This document shows positions 36,512 through 45,764 of a stretch of DNA of 64,000 nucleotides, one piece after another. Origin of the DNA: Pseudomonadota bacterium (GTDB lineage: Bacteria; Pseudomonadota; Alphaproteobacteria; Sphingomonadales; Sphingomonadaceae); contig JAJZTH010000014.1 of NCBI GenBank assembly GCA_021849075.1, positions 1-64,000 of the forward strand, in the 5' to 3' direction. A program made the position numbers and the translations under genes. How positions within the stretch are numbered: position 1 is the first letter of the stretch; every line of letters starts with the position of its first letter. The notes under the pieces were generated by a model. That model did no database searches, was not told where the DNA came from, and saw nothing but the letters and a program-made list of their open reading frames with translations.

Positions 36512-37963
36512 ATGTTTGATGTTGGTGTTGTATCCGCCGCCTATATTGCGGCCGCAGTTCTTTTCATTCTGTCGCTGGGCGGCCTGTCCAATCAGGAAAG
36601 CGCCAAACGCGCCGTCTGGTATGGCATTGCCGGTATGGCGCTGGCCGTTCTGGCCACGCTCTTTGGCCCTGGCGCAGCCAATCTGCCGATCGTGGCGGGC
36701 AGCTTTGCCGTCGCGGCGGTCGTCGGCTGGATCGTCGCCATGCGGGTCCAGATGACCGAAATGCCCCAGTTGGTCGCCGCGCTCCACAGCTTCGTGGGGC
36801 TTGCGGCGGTCTTCATCGGTTTCAACGCGCATTTCGAACTGGAAAGCGTGCACGCGCTCGATCCGGCCGCGCGCGATGCGCTGACTGGGTTTGCCGGCGT
36901 GCTGGCGCACAAGACGCCCGTCGAAATCAATATCCTCAAGGTCGAGGAATTTCTGGGCATCTTCATCGGCGCGGTGACTTTCACCGGGTCGATCGTCGCC
37001 TTTGGCAAGCTGGCGGGGAAGCTGGACGGCAAGGCTAAAAAGCTGCCGGGCGGTCATCTGCTCAACGCCACGGCGGCGATCGCATCGCTGGTTCTGCTGA
37101 TAATGTATGTCGGCAATATCGGCGTCGAAGGGCGCGAACTGACCGTGCTGATCGCCATGGCGGTGCTGGCGCTGTTCATCGGTTTCCATCTCGTGATGGG
37201 CATCGGCGGCGCAGACATGCCGGTGGTCGTGTCGATGCTGAACAGCTATTCCGGCTGGGCGGCAGCGGCGATCGGCTTCACCCTGGGCAACGACCTGCTG
37301 ATCGTGACCGGCGCGCTGGTCGGCTCTTCGGGCGCGATCCTGAGCTACATCATGTGCAAGGCGATGAACCGGAGCTTCATCTCGGTGATCCTGGGCGGCT
37401 TTGGCGGCACCACCGGCCCGGCGGCGGAGATTGAGGGCGAACAGGTCGCGATCGACGCCGATGGCGTGGCCGCTGCCCTGAACGAAGCCGACAGCATCAT
37501 CATCGTGCCGGGATATGGCATGGCGGTGGCGCAGGCGCAGCAGGCGGTGAGCGAACTGACGCGCAAGCTGCGCGCCGCCGGCAAGACTGTGCGCTTTGCG
37601 ATCCACCCGGTCGCAGGCCGCCTGCCCGGCCACATGAACGTGCTGCTGGCCGAAGCGAAGGTGCCCTATGACATCGTGCTGGAAATGGACGAGATCAACG
37701 AGGATTTCCCCACGACCGACGTGGTGATCGTCATCGGATCGAACGATATCGTCAATCCGGCCGCGCAGGACGATCCCAATTCGCCCATCGCCGGCATGCC
37801 CGTGCTGGAAGTGTGGAAGGCCAAGCAGGTCTTCGTGTCGAAGCGCGGTCAGGGCACCGGCTATTCCGGGATCGAAAATCCGCTTTTCTACAAGGATAAT
37901 ACGCGGATGTTCTATGGCGACGCAAAGGTCGCGGTGAACAGCCTGCTCGGCAACATCGGCTGA
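36512..37963 (+). CDS. pntB: NAD(P) transhydrogenase subunit beta
   Basis: The 483-residue protein has about eight to nine membrane helices (residues 1-270) followed by the NADP(H)-binding domain III, with [44 protein letters not shown] and the [15 protein letters not shown] segment. It begins 12 bases after pntA with AAAGGGGGC upstream. Together they form the complete proton-pumping transhydrogenase. Confidence 0.96.
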   Translation: MFDVGVVSAAYIAAAVLFILSLGGLSNQESAKRAVWYGIAGMALAVLATLFGPGAANLPIVAGSFAVAAVVGWIVAMRVQMTEMPQLVAALHSFVGLAAVFIGFNAHFELESVHALDPAARDALTGFAGVLAHKTPVEINILKVEEFLGIFIGAVTFTGSIVAFGKLAGKLDGKAKKLPGGHLLNATAAIASLVLLIMYVGNIGVEGRELTVLIAMAVLALFIGFHLVMGIGGADMPVVVSMLNSYSGWAAAAIGFTLGNDLLIVTGALVGSSGAILSYIMCKAMNRSFISVILGGFGGTTGPAAEIEGEQVAIDADGVAAALNEADSIIIVPGYGMAVAQAQQAVSELTRKLRAAGKTVRFAIHPVAGRLPGHMNVLLAEAKVPYDIVLEMDEINEDFPTTDVVIVIGSNDIVNPAAQDDPNSPIAGMPVLEVWKAKQVFVSKRGQGTGYSGIENPLFYKDNTRMFYGDAKVAVNSLLGNIG

Positions 37964-37974
37964 GATATATGCAT

Positions 37975-38019
37975 CATCGCGTTGCCGACCGACCGGACCA
38001 GGCAGTCGGCGACGCGATG
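37975..38019. terminator. Long stem-loop between convergent pntB and the ferredoxin reductase gene
   Basis: A 15-bp stem with one G-T pair (37975-37989 with 38005-38019) and a 15-base loop occupies the gap between two convergent genes. It starts 12 bases after pntB and ends 20 bases short of the opposing stop. No T tract is visible. Confidence 0.65.
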
Positions 38020-38038
38020 AACCTATGGCAAAATCACA

Positions 38039-39286
38039 TCATGCCGCCGCGGCGACGACATCCTTGAGAGCGATATCGGGATCGACCGCAAGACTGGCGT
38101 CCAGTCGCGCGCCAGCGGCGACGAGCGCGCGCGCCTGAACATAGTCCTTCACCCTGTTCACGGTATCGACCGCGATCAGGCGCCCTTCGCGCAGATAGAG
38201 GATCGAAAAGCTGGCGGTTGCACGATCGCCCCGCACGAGTTGCAGATCATGCCCCATGGACAGGCCCACGCTTTGCAGCTTGAGGTCATATTGGTTGGAC
38301 CAGAACCAGGGCATGGCGTCCACAGGCTTGTCGACGTCCATCAGCAGGTTCGCGACGATCTTTGCCTGATCATTGGCGTTCTGGACCGACTCCACCCGGA
38401 TATGTGCGCCATCCGCCCAGGGATTGGGGCTGGCTGCGCAATCGCCGATCGCGAAAATATCGGGCAAGCTTGTGCGGCAACAGGCGTCGACCATCACCCC
38501 GTTGGCGACCGAAGCGCCCGCGTCCTGCAAGGCCCCGACCTCCGGCACGATACCGATACCGGCAATGACCATGTCGGTCGCAATGCGCTGTCCATTATCG
38601 AGGACCGCCGCAACGACACGGCCGTCCTGCGTTTCGAAACTAGCCAGACCCGTCGCCGTGCGGACATCCACGCCTTTGGCGCGATGAAATTCATCGACGA
38701 AAGCGGAGAGCGCCTCCCCCGTCACCCGGCCAAGCAGACGCGGCCCGACCTCCAGCAAGGTGACGGCCTTGTCCATCTTGCGCATCACGGCCGCCGCTTC
38801 CAGGCCGATATAGCCCCCGCCGACGATGGTGACATGGGTGACCTGCGGCAAAGCAGCGGCGATCGCATCGACATCGGCAAGGTTGCGCACGACATGAATG
38901 TTCGACGCATCGCTGCCCGCGCATGCAAGCCGGCGTGGCGAGCCACCTGCGGCCCAGACGAGGCTACCATAGCCCATCGATCGTCCCGATGCGGTGACGA
39001 TCCGCTTCTTCCCGGGATCGACGGACATGACCCGTTCGCCCAGGATCATCGCGACGTTCCGTTCGCCCCAGAAGCTTTCGGGCCGGATCAATATCCGCTC
39101 AAACGATTTGGCGCCGGAAAGATATTCCTTCGAAAGCGGCGGCCGCTCATAGGGCGGCACATGTTCCGCGCCAACGATCGCCACCGAACCGGCAAAGCCC
39201 ATCTGCCGCAGCGTGATCGCCAGTTGCGCGCCCGCATGCCCGCCCCCGACGATCAGGACGTCGTAGAAAATATCCTCCTGCGCCAT
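38039..39286 (-). CDS. Ferredoxin reductase component of a Rieske oxygenase system
   Basis: The 415-residue FAD protein has the FAD motif VLIVGGGHAGAQLA (residue 10), PPYERPPLSKEYL, the NAD motif VTIVGGGYIGLEAA near residue 153, and IFAIGDCA. This is the BphA4/rubredoxin-reductase type that feeds electrons to a 2Fe-2S ferredoxin. It starts four bases after the ferredoxin gene ends and closes the minus-strand operon that also encodes the oxygenase. Confidence 0.92.
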   Translation of the reverse strand: MAQEDIFYDVLIVGGGHAGAQLAITLRQMGFAGSVAIVGAEHVPPYERPPLSKEYLSGAKSFERILIRPESFWGERNVAMILGERVMSVDPGKKRIVTASGRSMGYGSLVWAAGGSPRRLACAGSDASNIHVVRNLADVDAIAAALPQVTHVTIVGGGYIGLEAAAVMRKMDKAVTLLEVGPRLLGRVTGEALSAFVDEFHRAKGVDVRTATGLASFETQDGRVVAAVLDNGQRIATDMVIAGIGIVPEVGALQDAGASVANGVMVDACCRTSLPDIFAIGDCAASPNPWADGAHIRVESVQNANDQAKIVANLLMDVDKPVDAMPWFWSNQYDLKLQSVGLSMGHDLQLVRGDRATASFSILYLREGRLIAVDTVNRVKDYVQARALVAAGARLDASLAVDPDIALKDVVAAAA

Positions 39287-39290
39287 GCAA

Positions 39291-39605
39291 TCAGTCCTCC
39301 GGCGCGATCGTCGCGCGCAGGCCGTCGGCGGCGGCCGTCAGCACAAGCTGGCACGACAGCCGGCTGTTCGCCTGCCTGTGGTCGGAACTGTCGAGAAGAT
39401 CATTCTCGTCCTCGCTCACGGCTTTGAACGCTCCGTCGCCATCATCGACATAGACATGACAGGTGGCGCAGGAGCAGCAGCCGCCACACAGCGCCATCAG
39501 ATCGTCGAAACCTGCTTCGCGGATCGCTTCCATCAGGGAAAGACCCGTCTGCGCCTCCACGACATGCTCCACGCCGGCACGGTCGGTAATGTTCAGATGA
39601 ACCAT
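39291..39605 (-). CDS. 2Fe-2S ferredoxin (adrenodoxin/putidaredoxin type)
   Basis: This 104-residue ferredoxin has cluster cysteines Cys40, Cys46, Cys49 (CGGCCSCATC) and Cys85 in SRLSC. It is the vertebrate/bacterial adrenodoxin class rather than a Rieske ferredoxin. AGAGG five bases upstream supports the start at 39605 (MVHLNITD) over an earlier ATG. It would carry electrons from the adjacent reductase to the Rieske oxygenase. Confidence 0.93.
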   Translation of the reverse strand: MVHLNITDRAGVEHVVEAQTGLSLMEAIREAGFDDLMALCGGCCSCATCHVYVDDGDGAFKAVSEDENDLLDSSDHRQANSRLSCQLVLTAAADGLRATIAPED

Positions 39606-39656
39606 GGGAACCTCTTGATATGATAGGATGCCCGTCAACGGGGCGAGTTGGTCCGC

Positions 39657-40466
39657 TCAGCCGCGGCCCACCGGCACCGTGACGCACCGAAGGACGCCGT
39701 CTTTGCCGAAATCAGCGACGATATGCTGCCCGGCCTGCACGGGATGCACGCCGGTCAGGGCGCCGGTTGAGATCAGGTCGCTCTTGCACAGCGGCCGCCC
39801 GATGCGCGCAGCCTGTTCAAAGGCGAAAGCCACGGCGGTCCAGATGCCACCCGGCAGGCTAGCCGCGTCCGATTGCCCGATCTGCACATCGTCAAGATGG
39901 GTGCAGGCGTTCATCAGCTGGATTGGGCGGGTGCGGAAATCAGGGATTTCCGGCCCCAGCAAGAGGCCCAGATTATTGCCAAATCCCGCAATCGAAGCGA
40001 GCGCTCCCAAGGCATGGATCGAATGCAGCGGACTACCGGCCATTTCGATGCCGATGTGAAGACTGCCAATCCGGGCGCGCGCCTCCGTCGGGGTCAAGGG
40101 CCTGTCGCCAATCGGACTGTCGTCCTGCACGACGGCGATCAGTTCGACCTCAAGCGCTGCGAAGCCGCCGACGATGACCGGGAAATCCATCTCCCGATCG
40201 GGCTGGGCCGCGCAGATCGTTTCACCGAAAATCGGACCGATGAAGCGGTTGACGCCAAAGCGCTGCTCCAGATCGCCTGTAATTCGGCCGACCTTCCAGC
40301 CGGCGACCTGATCGCCCCACCCTTCTATTGCTGCCGACTGAATGGCATAGGCTTGTTCCAGATCGTCCGGGAGCAGGCCAGGAAATGCGCCAAGCGGTTC
40401 ACTGGCCCGCCGTGCGCGCGCAAAGGCGTCCGCGCTGAACGCTGCCGCCTCCATCGCCTGGCTCAC
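39657..40466 (-). CDS. 2-oxopent-4-enoate hydratase / 4-oxalocrotonate decarboxylase family protein
   Basis: The 269-residue protein has the hydratase-family pattern GWKVG near residue 55, RFIGPIF, GGFAALEVELIAVV with metal-binding acidic residues near 105, and LMNACTHL. The family adds water to 2-hydroxy-alkadienoates after meta-cleavage of catechols, or acts on related enols. It overlaps the oxygenase beta gene by four bases. No ring-cleavage dioxygenase is in the operon, so its true substrate is uncertain. Confidence 0.82.
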   Translation of the reverse strand: MSQAMEAAAFSADAFARARRASEPLGAFPGLLPDDLEQAYAIQSAAIEGWGDQVAGWKVGRITGDLEQRFGVNRFIGPIFGETICAAQPDREMDFPVIVGGFAALEVELIAVVQDDSPIGDRPLTPTEARARIGSLHIGIEMAGSPLHSIHALGALASIAGFGNNLGLLLGPEIPDFRTRPIQLMNACTHLDDVQIGQSDAASLPGGIWTAVAFAFEQAARIGRPLCKSDLISTGALTGVHPVQAGQHIVADFGKDGVLRCVTVPVGRG

Positions 40467-40972
40467 AGCAGATATCCGATGCCGAACTGGAAATCCTCCG
40501 CATTGATGAGCGTCACGATCTTTTCGTCGAGGAGCAGATTTCCATCCGGCCCCCGCACGATGCGATAGCTGATGTCGGCGGGCAGGAAGCGCATATGCTG
40601 ATATTTATATTCAGCCAGCATCTGCGCGCCGCGCAGCGTGATCGACCGCTCATCCTGTTCCGTCACCACAAAGCGCGAAACGGTGCGAACCGTGCGGGCG
40701 GGCGGCGCGGACGACATGGAAAAGCCGGACAGGAGGCGCTTCACGCGCGCCTCACGCATTTCCTGATCGTCATAGACGATATTGAGCGCGTCGACATAGT
40801 CGACATCCCGTTCGACCGGAACGATATATTTGCCGCTGTCCGTCCATAATTTGAGCCATGGCCGGTAGTCGAGCCGATCGAGCAGATCGGCTTCGGCCCA
40901 CACGAAGGCGATCGCCTCCTCGAAAGTCGGTGCGCTGGTCACTTCGCTCTTCTCCGCAATGTCGGTGCTCAT
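40463..40972 (-). CDS. Aromatic-ring-hydroxylating dioxygenase beta subunit
   Basis: The 169-residue NTF2-fold beta subunit contains FVWAEADLLDRLDYRPWLKLW, YIVPVERD and YDDQEMREARVKRLLSG, the typical pattern of Rieske oxygenase small subunits. ATG at 40972 overlaps the alpha-subunit stop by four bases and is preferred over an ATG seven codons earlier. It pairs with the alpha subunit encoded just upstream. Confidence 0.92.
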   Translation of the reverse strand: MSTDIAEKSEVTSAPTFEEAIAFVWAEADLLDRLDYRPWLKLWTDSGKYIVPVERDVDYVDALNIVYDDQEMREARVKRLLSGFSMSSAPPARTVRTVSRFVVTEQDERSITLRGAQMLAEYKYQHMRFLPADISYRIVRGPDGNLLLDEKIVTLINAEDFQFGIGYLL

Positions 40973-42249
40973 GCCGCCATCATCCTTTTCCACATCTGAT
41001 AGGCAGCCCGCATGCCGGTTTCGGCGCTGACGTCGCCGGCATTATGGCCAGGTTCCGCAACGCCCTCGGGCGCATCGACGCCGCGGTTGAGCAATATCCA
41101 GAGATCATCGCCGGCCTGCGCGCCGCGCTGGACCCGTTCCCATCCTTCCGCATCGTCCGGCGTGCCAAAGCCCATCGGACCCTGAAAATGTTCGTGAAGG
41201 CGCAGCCGCGCCCGGTTGCCCGCAACCGGGCCACCGTCCATGCCGATCGCAACATGGGTGATTTCCGTCTCATCGACCGATACCGGCCGCAAGACCCGGA
41301 AAAACGCCATCGAACAGGCGACGTTGGGAAAGAGGTTCAGGTTGAAACCCGTGCCGCCGACCGCGCGCACGATGCGGCGCACATCCGCGTCGCAATGCCC
41401 TTCCTCCGCCAGTTCGCGGGCCAGATCGGCAAAGCGATCCGGGATCGGGGCGTCGAGATTGTCGTCCAGGTCGATGAGGTCGGGGATCATCACCATGACG
41501 CTGTGGCCGTTGCCCAGGTCTTCTACCCAACCACCCTGCCCCAGAACGTCGAACACATTTTCCGTTTCCTCGTCCAGGCTGTCGAGGAAAGTCTTGTGCA
41601 CGATCGGGAAATGATAGGCGTCGGTCGTATTTTCCAGCTGGATCTTCCAGTTGCCGGGGAAGCGGAACTTATGTTCGCCCAGCGTCTTCACGCCGAACCC
41701 GGCGCCCTGCTTCATGAACAGGTCGATCCATTTGCGCGCCGCCCCCAGAAACTCTTCCAGCGGTTCGATATCCTGCTTGAACGTCGCGAAGATGAGGCCG
41801 TTATATTCCTCGACCCGCAGCGACACCAGCGGATAGTCGGCGGTGTCGAAACCTTCCTCATAGCCTTTGGCGTGCGGCACCTTGCGCAGCTTGCCATCCA
41901 CATCATAGCTCCAGCCATGATAGGGACAGACGAACACGCTGGCCTTGCCCTTCTTCTTTTCGCACACGCTCGCCGCGCGGTGACGGCAGCGGTTGAGCAG
42001 GACATGCACCTGGCCCGCCTTGTCGCGCGTCACGATGACCGGCTGATCGCCGACCCACGACGTCTTGAACGTATTCTTGGTCGGCACATCACTCGCATGG
42101 GCCACCCAGACCCAAGTGTTTCGGAAGATGCGCTGCATCTCCTCGTCAAAGATTTTGGCGTCCTTGTAGAGCGATGTATGGCCCCTGTCGTCGCGGACCA
42201 AATCGGCATAGTCCGACACGACGGCGCCATCGATGGTCGTCGTTTCCAT
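40969..42249 (-). CDS. Aromatic-ring-hydroxylating dioxygenase alpha subunit
   Basis: The 426-residue Rieske oxygenase has cluster ligands Cys88, His90, Cys108 and His111, and mononuclear iron ligands Asp210, His213 and His218 region (NTTDAYHFPIVH). Length and motif spacing place it with the anthranilate/salicylate/benzoate-type alpha subunits (AndAc, AhdA1 group). It is clearly distinct from BenA encoded 17 kb away. With beta, ferredoxin and reductase in the same operon it forms a complete oxygenase system. Substrate not determined; a carboxylated aromatic is likely from the subgroup. Confidence 0.9.
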   Translation of the reverse strand: METTTIDGAVVSDYADLVRDDRGHTSLYKDAKIFDEEMQRIFRNTWVWVAHASDVPTKNTFKTSWVGDQPVIVTRDKAGQVHVLLNRCRHRAASVCEKKKGKASVFVCPYHGWSYDVDGKLRKVPHAKGYEEGFDTADYPLVSLRVEEYNGLIFATFKQDIEPLEEFLGAARKWIDLFMKQGAGFGVKTLGEHKFRFPGNWKIQLENTTDAYHFPIVHKTFLDSLDEETENVFDVLGQGGWVEDLGNGHSVMVMIPDLIDLDDNLDAPIPDRFADLARELAEEGHCDADVRRIVRAVGGTGFNLNLFPNVACSMAFFRVLRPVSVDETEITHVAIGMDGGPVAGNRARLRLHEHFQGPMGFGTPDDAEGWERVQRGAQAGDDLWILLNRGVDAPEGVAEPGHNAGDVSAETGMRAAYQMWKRMMAA

Positions 42250-42322
42250 GTCTTTTCCTTTTAACGATGGCGGCGGAGTGGATCGGCGGCGTCAATCCGC
42301 TGATCCGTTCCGCCACCGAAAA

Positions 42323-43456
42323 TCATTCGGAACGGGCAAGCGCCTGTTCGATCCAGCGTGCGGCCGCACACAGCGCCTCATCCCCGCCGCGCCGGCCGAC
42401 AATCTGAAGTCCCGCCGGCAGCCCGTCCGGCGTCAATATGGGAAGCGATACGGCCGGATGACCCGAAAGATTGAACGGCCGCACCAGCCGCGTCAGCGGC
42501 ACGCATTTGCGCGCATCCCGGGCTTCTTCCAAAGTGGGAGGAACATCGGGCAATGTCGGCAGCAGCAAGACGTCATATCGCGTGAGCAGGGCGTCCACCT
42601 GCGCACGAAAATCCGCTCTTACCGCTTCGGCTTTCGCCAGATCGTCAGGACCATAAGCGGCGCCCGCCTTCACCCGCCCGCGAACATCCTCGCCCATGGC
42701 GGGATGGTCAGCATATTGGCCAAGCGCTGCCCAGCTTTCCGCGCCCATGATCGTCACACCGGCATCGAACGCCGCATCCATCAACGGCAGGTCGCATGCT
42801 TCGGGACAGACATGGAGCCGCGCCACCCCATCCGCCAACGCCGCCTGCACGGGCGTAGCGGCCGTCGCCGCCACCAAACCGATCCGTAACGACGCCGGCA
42901 CTTGAACCGCTTTCCAGTCCGGTGCGATCGCCGCCATGACATCTTCGATCAGGTCCATCGACCGGGCAAAGACGCCGATGCAGTCAAGGGATGTTTCCGT
43001 AGGATAGGCCCCCTTGCGGCTGACTCGCCCGAAACTCGGCTTCAGGCCCGCCACGCCGCAGCATGCCGCCGGCATGCGGACCGATCCGCCCGTGTCGCTG
43101 CCTATGGCGGCATCGGCCAGTCCCGACGCGACACCCGCGGCGGAGCCGCTGGAAGAACCACCGGCAATGCGGTCGGGCCAGCGCGGATTGACCACTGTTC
43201 CGGCCCAGCCATTCACGCCCGTCACGCCGAAGGCGAATTCGTGCATGTTGGCCTTGCCGGTGATCGTCCATCCGCCATCGGCAAGAAGCCGGTCGATAAC
43301 CTCTGCATTACGATCAGCCGGCGCAATATCCGCCAGCACGCCGCTGCCCTGGCACGTCGGCGTCCCGGCGATATCGATGCAATCCTTCACCAATATCGTC
43401 GTGGGACCGCTGCCAAGCGAAAGTTTTTGCGAAAGAACATTGTGCGGATCGATCAT
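42323..43456 (-). CDS. Amidase-signature hydrolase
   Basis: The 377-residue enzyme shows the Ser-cisSer-Lys triad: Lys24 (ILVKD), cis-serine in GGSSSGSA (99-106) and the nucleophile in SDTGGSVRMP (Ser125). It is shorter than the typical 450-500 residues because the middle of the domain is compact. It hydrolyses an amide. It overlaps the GntR gene by four bases and precedes the Rieske oxygenase by 73 bases. It may release the aromatic acid that the oxygenase attacks; that link is inference. Confidence 0.9.
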   Translation of the reverse strand: MIDPHNVLSQKLSLGSGPTTILVKDCIDIAGTPTCQGSGVLADIAPADRNAEVIDRLLADGGWTITGKANMHEFAFGVTGVNGWAGTVVNPRWPDRIAGGSSSGSAAGVASGLADAAIGSDTGGSVRMPAACCGVAGLKPSFGRVSRKGAYPTETSLDCIGVFARSMDLIEDVMAAIAPDWKAVQVPASLRIGLVAATAATPVQAALADGVARLHVCPEACDLPLMDAAFDAGVTIMGAESWAALGQYADHPAMGEDVRGRVKAGAAYGPDDLAKAEAVRADFRAQVDALLTRYDVLLLPTLPDVPPTLEEARDARKCVPLTRLVRPFNLSGHPAVSLPILTPDGLPAGLQIVGRRGGDEALCAAARWIEQALARSE

Positions 43457-44142
43457 TTGACCGCTCTCGCCTTCTTGGTCGCGCCGGAGGAATTGAGCGC
43501 CACGAACTTCGCCCGGGCCGCCTCCACGAAACTATACATTTGTTCAAAAACATAGAGCGAATCGCCGCGACGGAAGCCGGCAAGAAGCGTTTCGCCAATG
43601 GCGATGGACAATTGCCGCGATTCCGCATCGTGCAGCGTGGCGATACGAACAGCGTTCACCTGATCGAAAAACCGTTCGATCATCGCCACCAGCCGGCGAT
43701 TGGGGACGGCATTGAGCCATGCATTGCGAAAACGAACATTGGCATCGAACATCATTTGCGCATTGCCAGTCTCAAAGCCTGCCCGCGCTTCGAAAAATGC
43801 GGATTCGAGCTGTTCTAGTTGGTCGGGAGTGAGCGCCACCGCCGCCAGTGCGGCAGCGCGCGGCTCCAGAATCTTGCGGATTTCGAAGATTTCCAGCACA
43901 TCGGCCTGCGTCAGTTCAGGCAGCCTGAAACCACGGGTGGAACCGACAAGATACCCCTCATTCACCAGACGCAGCAACGCCTCGCGCGCTGGCATGCGCG
44001 ACATGTTCAATTCGGCCGCGATCACCGTGTCGACAATCCGGTCCCCGCGACCGATCTTGCCAAGGCGCAGTCGCTGGACGATCGCCTCATAGGCTTCGTC
44101 CGCGTTGCTACCCTTGTCTGGAACTTCGTCTGATTTGCTCAT
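43453..44142 (-). CDS. GntR-family (FadR/FCD subfamily) regulator
   Basis: The 229-residue regulator has an N-terminal winged helix (AYEAIVQRLRLGKIGRGDRIV, ELNMSRMPAREALLRLVNEGYL) and an all-helical FCD effector domain (EIFEIRKILEPRAAALAA, FHNAWL-like FRNAWLNAVPNRRL). I start it at ATG 44142 (MSKSDEV), which has GAAGGGA upstream; an ATG 16 codons earlier is possible. It is the first gene of the minus-strand operon and divergent from the MFS gene, and a palindrome fitting this family lies between them. Confidence 0.9.
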   Translation of the reverse strand: MSKSDEVPDKGSNADEAYEAIVQRLRLGKIGRGDRIVDTVIAAELNMSRMPAREALLRLVNEGYLVGSTRGFRLPELTQADVLEIFEIRKILEPRAAALAAVALTPDQLEQLESAFFEARAGFETGNAQMMFDANVRFRNAWLNAVPNRRLVAMIERFFDQVNAVRIATLHDAESRQLSIAIGETLLAGFRRGDSLYVFEQMYSFVEAARAKFVALNSSGATKKARAVK

Positions 44143-44235
44143 CGGCGATTCATCCCTTCCATCAAACTGAATACTGTTTTGATGAAGCATGTCGAGAGTT
44201 TTATCTAATTATTACGCAAAAATTACGCTTTGCGT

Positions 44236-44272
44236 TTGACACCGATCAAAAATAGCCAATAACTGTATACAG
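44236..44272 (+). promoter_or_regulatory. Candidate promoter and GntR operator before the MFS gene
   Basis: TTGACA (44236-44241) matches the -35 consensus. ATAACT (44259-44264) sits 17 bases later as a -10. The perfect palindrome CTGTATACAG (44263-44272) overlaps the -10 end, as expected for a repressor of the FadR/VanR type. The surrounding noncoding stretch 44143-44441 holds nothing else I can name. A related half-site (ATACTGT) lies at 44171-44177 beside the GntR start. Confidence 0.6.
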
Positions 44273-44441
44273 AAAGAGACGCTCCTTTCGAGTCGCCCGA
44301 TCATTTCCATGAGCCTTCGGCATCGCGCAGCTGGCTTGGAGACAGGGTTGCGTCAGAGTGAAAACACTCGGTGCGGCCATTATGATCGGAAGACAGCTCC
44401 TGGGCGCAGCCTCTTCCTTACATATTGGAGTTGCAAATTAG

Positions 44442-45764
44442 ATGGCTCGCGGGGAACCAGGTTCATTTCCGGCCGACCAGGATGCATCGCACCATAGTGC
44501 GCGGGGTTGGATGATCATTGGCTTGCTGACGCTGGCCTATCTGCTCTCCTTCGTTGATCGGCAGATACTGGCCCTCCTGATCGAACCGATCAAAGCCGAC
44601 CTTGCGATCGACGATCTGCGCTTCAGTTTTCTGACCGGCCTGGCCTTTTCCGTATTTTTCGCGATTGCCGGCCTGCCGCTGGGATGGGCGTCCGACACGT
44701 TTCGGCGCAATCGCGTCATCGGCGCGGGCATATTATGCTGGAGCATAGCCACCATCGGGTCTGGCCTTGCTGACAGTTACGGGCATATTTTTCTTGCCCG
44801 CATTCTCGTCGGCGTGGGCGAAGCGGCGCTGACGCCCGCCGCCTATTCGCTGCTGGCCGATGTCATAGCGCCGGCCATGTTGGGCCGCGCGATCGCCGTC
44901 TTTTCAATGGGATCGCAATTTGGTGCCGCCACCGCCTATTTGCTAGGCGGCGCCCTTATCGCGACTCTGTCCCGTAACGGCGTGCATGTGCCGTTGATGG
45001 ACGGCATGGCGGTGTGGAAACAGCTTTTCGTCATCGTCGGCCTGCCCGGCCTGATCCTGGCGCCCGCCGTTCTATTCTTTGTCCGTGACCCGCGCCAAGC
45101 GCCGCGCGCAGGCCGGATATCGCTTGGAACGGCCTGGCGTTCACTGGGCAATCAGCGCCATTTTCTGTTCAGCCATTATGCTGGCTTTACGGCGCTGGCC
45201 GCCACCTTCTTTTCCATCATGGCGTGGCTGCCGGCGGTGCTTGGCCGTCGCCTGGGCCTTGACCCCAGCCATCTGGGCTGGACCGCTGGTCTGCTGGTTC
45301 TGTTCTGCTGTCCGCTCGGCACCCTGAGCGCAGGATGGATTGCCGATCGCCTTTCGACCACCCATGGCCGGCAAGGTCCTTTCCGCGCAGCCCTGTTGGG
45401 CATGGCGGTCATGGCGCCGGCGATGCTGATCGTCATTCTTGCAGGATCGGGACCATGGCTGATCTTCGGGTTGGGCCTTGCGCTTTTCGTTGCGCCCTGG
45501 CCGCTCGTTCACGCAACCATGACGTTGCAGACCGCCGTTCCGCCCCGGTTGCGGGCGCAGGTTACGGCGCTTTTCCTGCTGATCGCCAACCTGATCGGCC
45601 AGACGGGCGGGGTCAGCCTCGTCGCGCTGCTGACGGACAAGGCTTTTGACGACCCGGCCATGGCGCATCTCTCGCTCGCTCTTGTCTGCCTGCTGGCGCT
45701 GCTGCTTGCCTATTTACCAATCCGTCGCGCCCAACGCCTGTCGGGAGACAATCAGCATGACTGA
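44442..45764 (+). CDS. MFS transporter
   Basis: The 440-residue protein has about 12 membrane helices, beginning WMIIGLLTLAYLLSFVDRQILALL, and the MFS loop motif GWASDTFRRNRV after helix 2, with RILVGVGEAALTPAAYSLLAD in helix 4-5. It resembles the Spinster/aromatic-acid-proton-symporter type common in sphingomonad degradation loci. It lies opposite the Rieske operon behind the GntR palindrome, so it likely imports the substrate of that pathway. Exact substrate unknown. Confidence 0.9.
   Translation: MARGEPGSFPADQDASHHSARGWMIIGLLTLAYLLSFVDRQILALLIEPIKADLAIDDLRFSFLTGLAFSVFFAIAGLPLGWASDTFRRNRVIGAGILCWSIATIGSGLADSYGHIFLARILVGVGEAALTPAAYSLLADVIAPAMLGRAIAVFSMGSQFGAATAYLLGGALIATLSRNGVHVPLMDGMAVWKQLFVIVGLPGLILAPAVLFFVRDPRQAPRAGRISLGTAWRSLGNQRHFLFSHYAGFTALAATFFSIMAWLPAVLGRRLGLDPSHLGWTAGLLVLFCCPLGTLSAGWIADRLSTTHGRQGPFRAALLGMAVMAPAMLIVILAGSGPWLIFGLGLALFVAPWPLVHATMTLQTAVPPRLRAQVTALFLLIANLIGQTGGVSLVALLTDKAFDDPAMAHLSLALVCLLALLLAYLPIRRAQRLSGDNQHD

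Noticed and set aside
35912..37633. Minus-strand open frame of 573 codons opposite pntA/pntB
   Set aside because: Histidine- and arginine-rich antisense product spanning two real genes.
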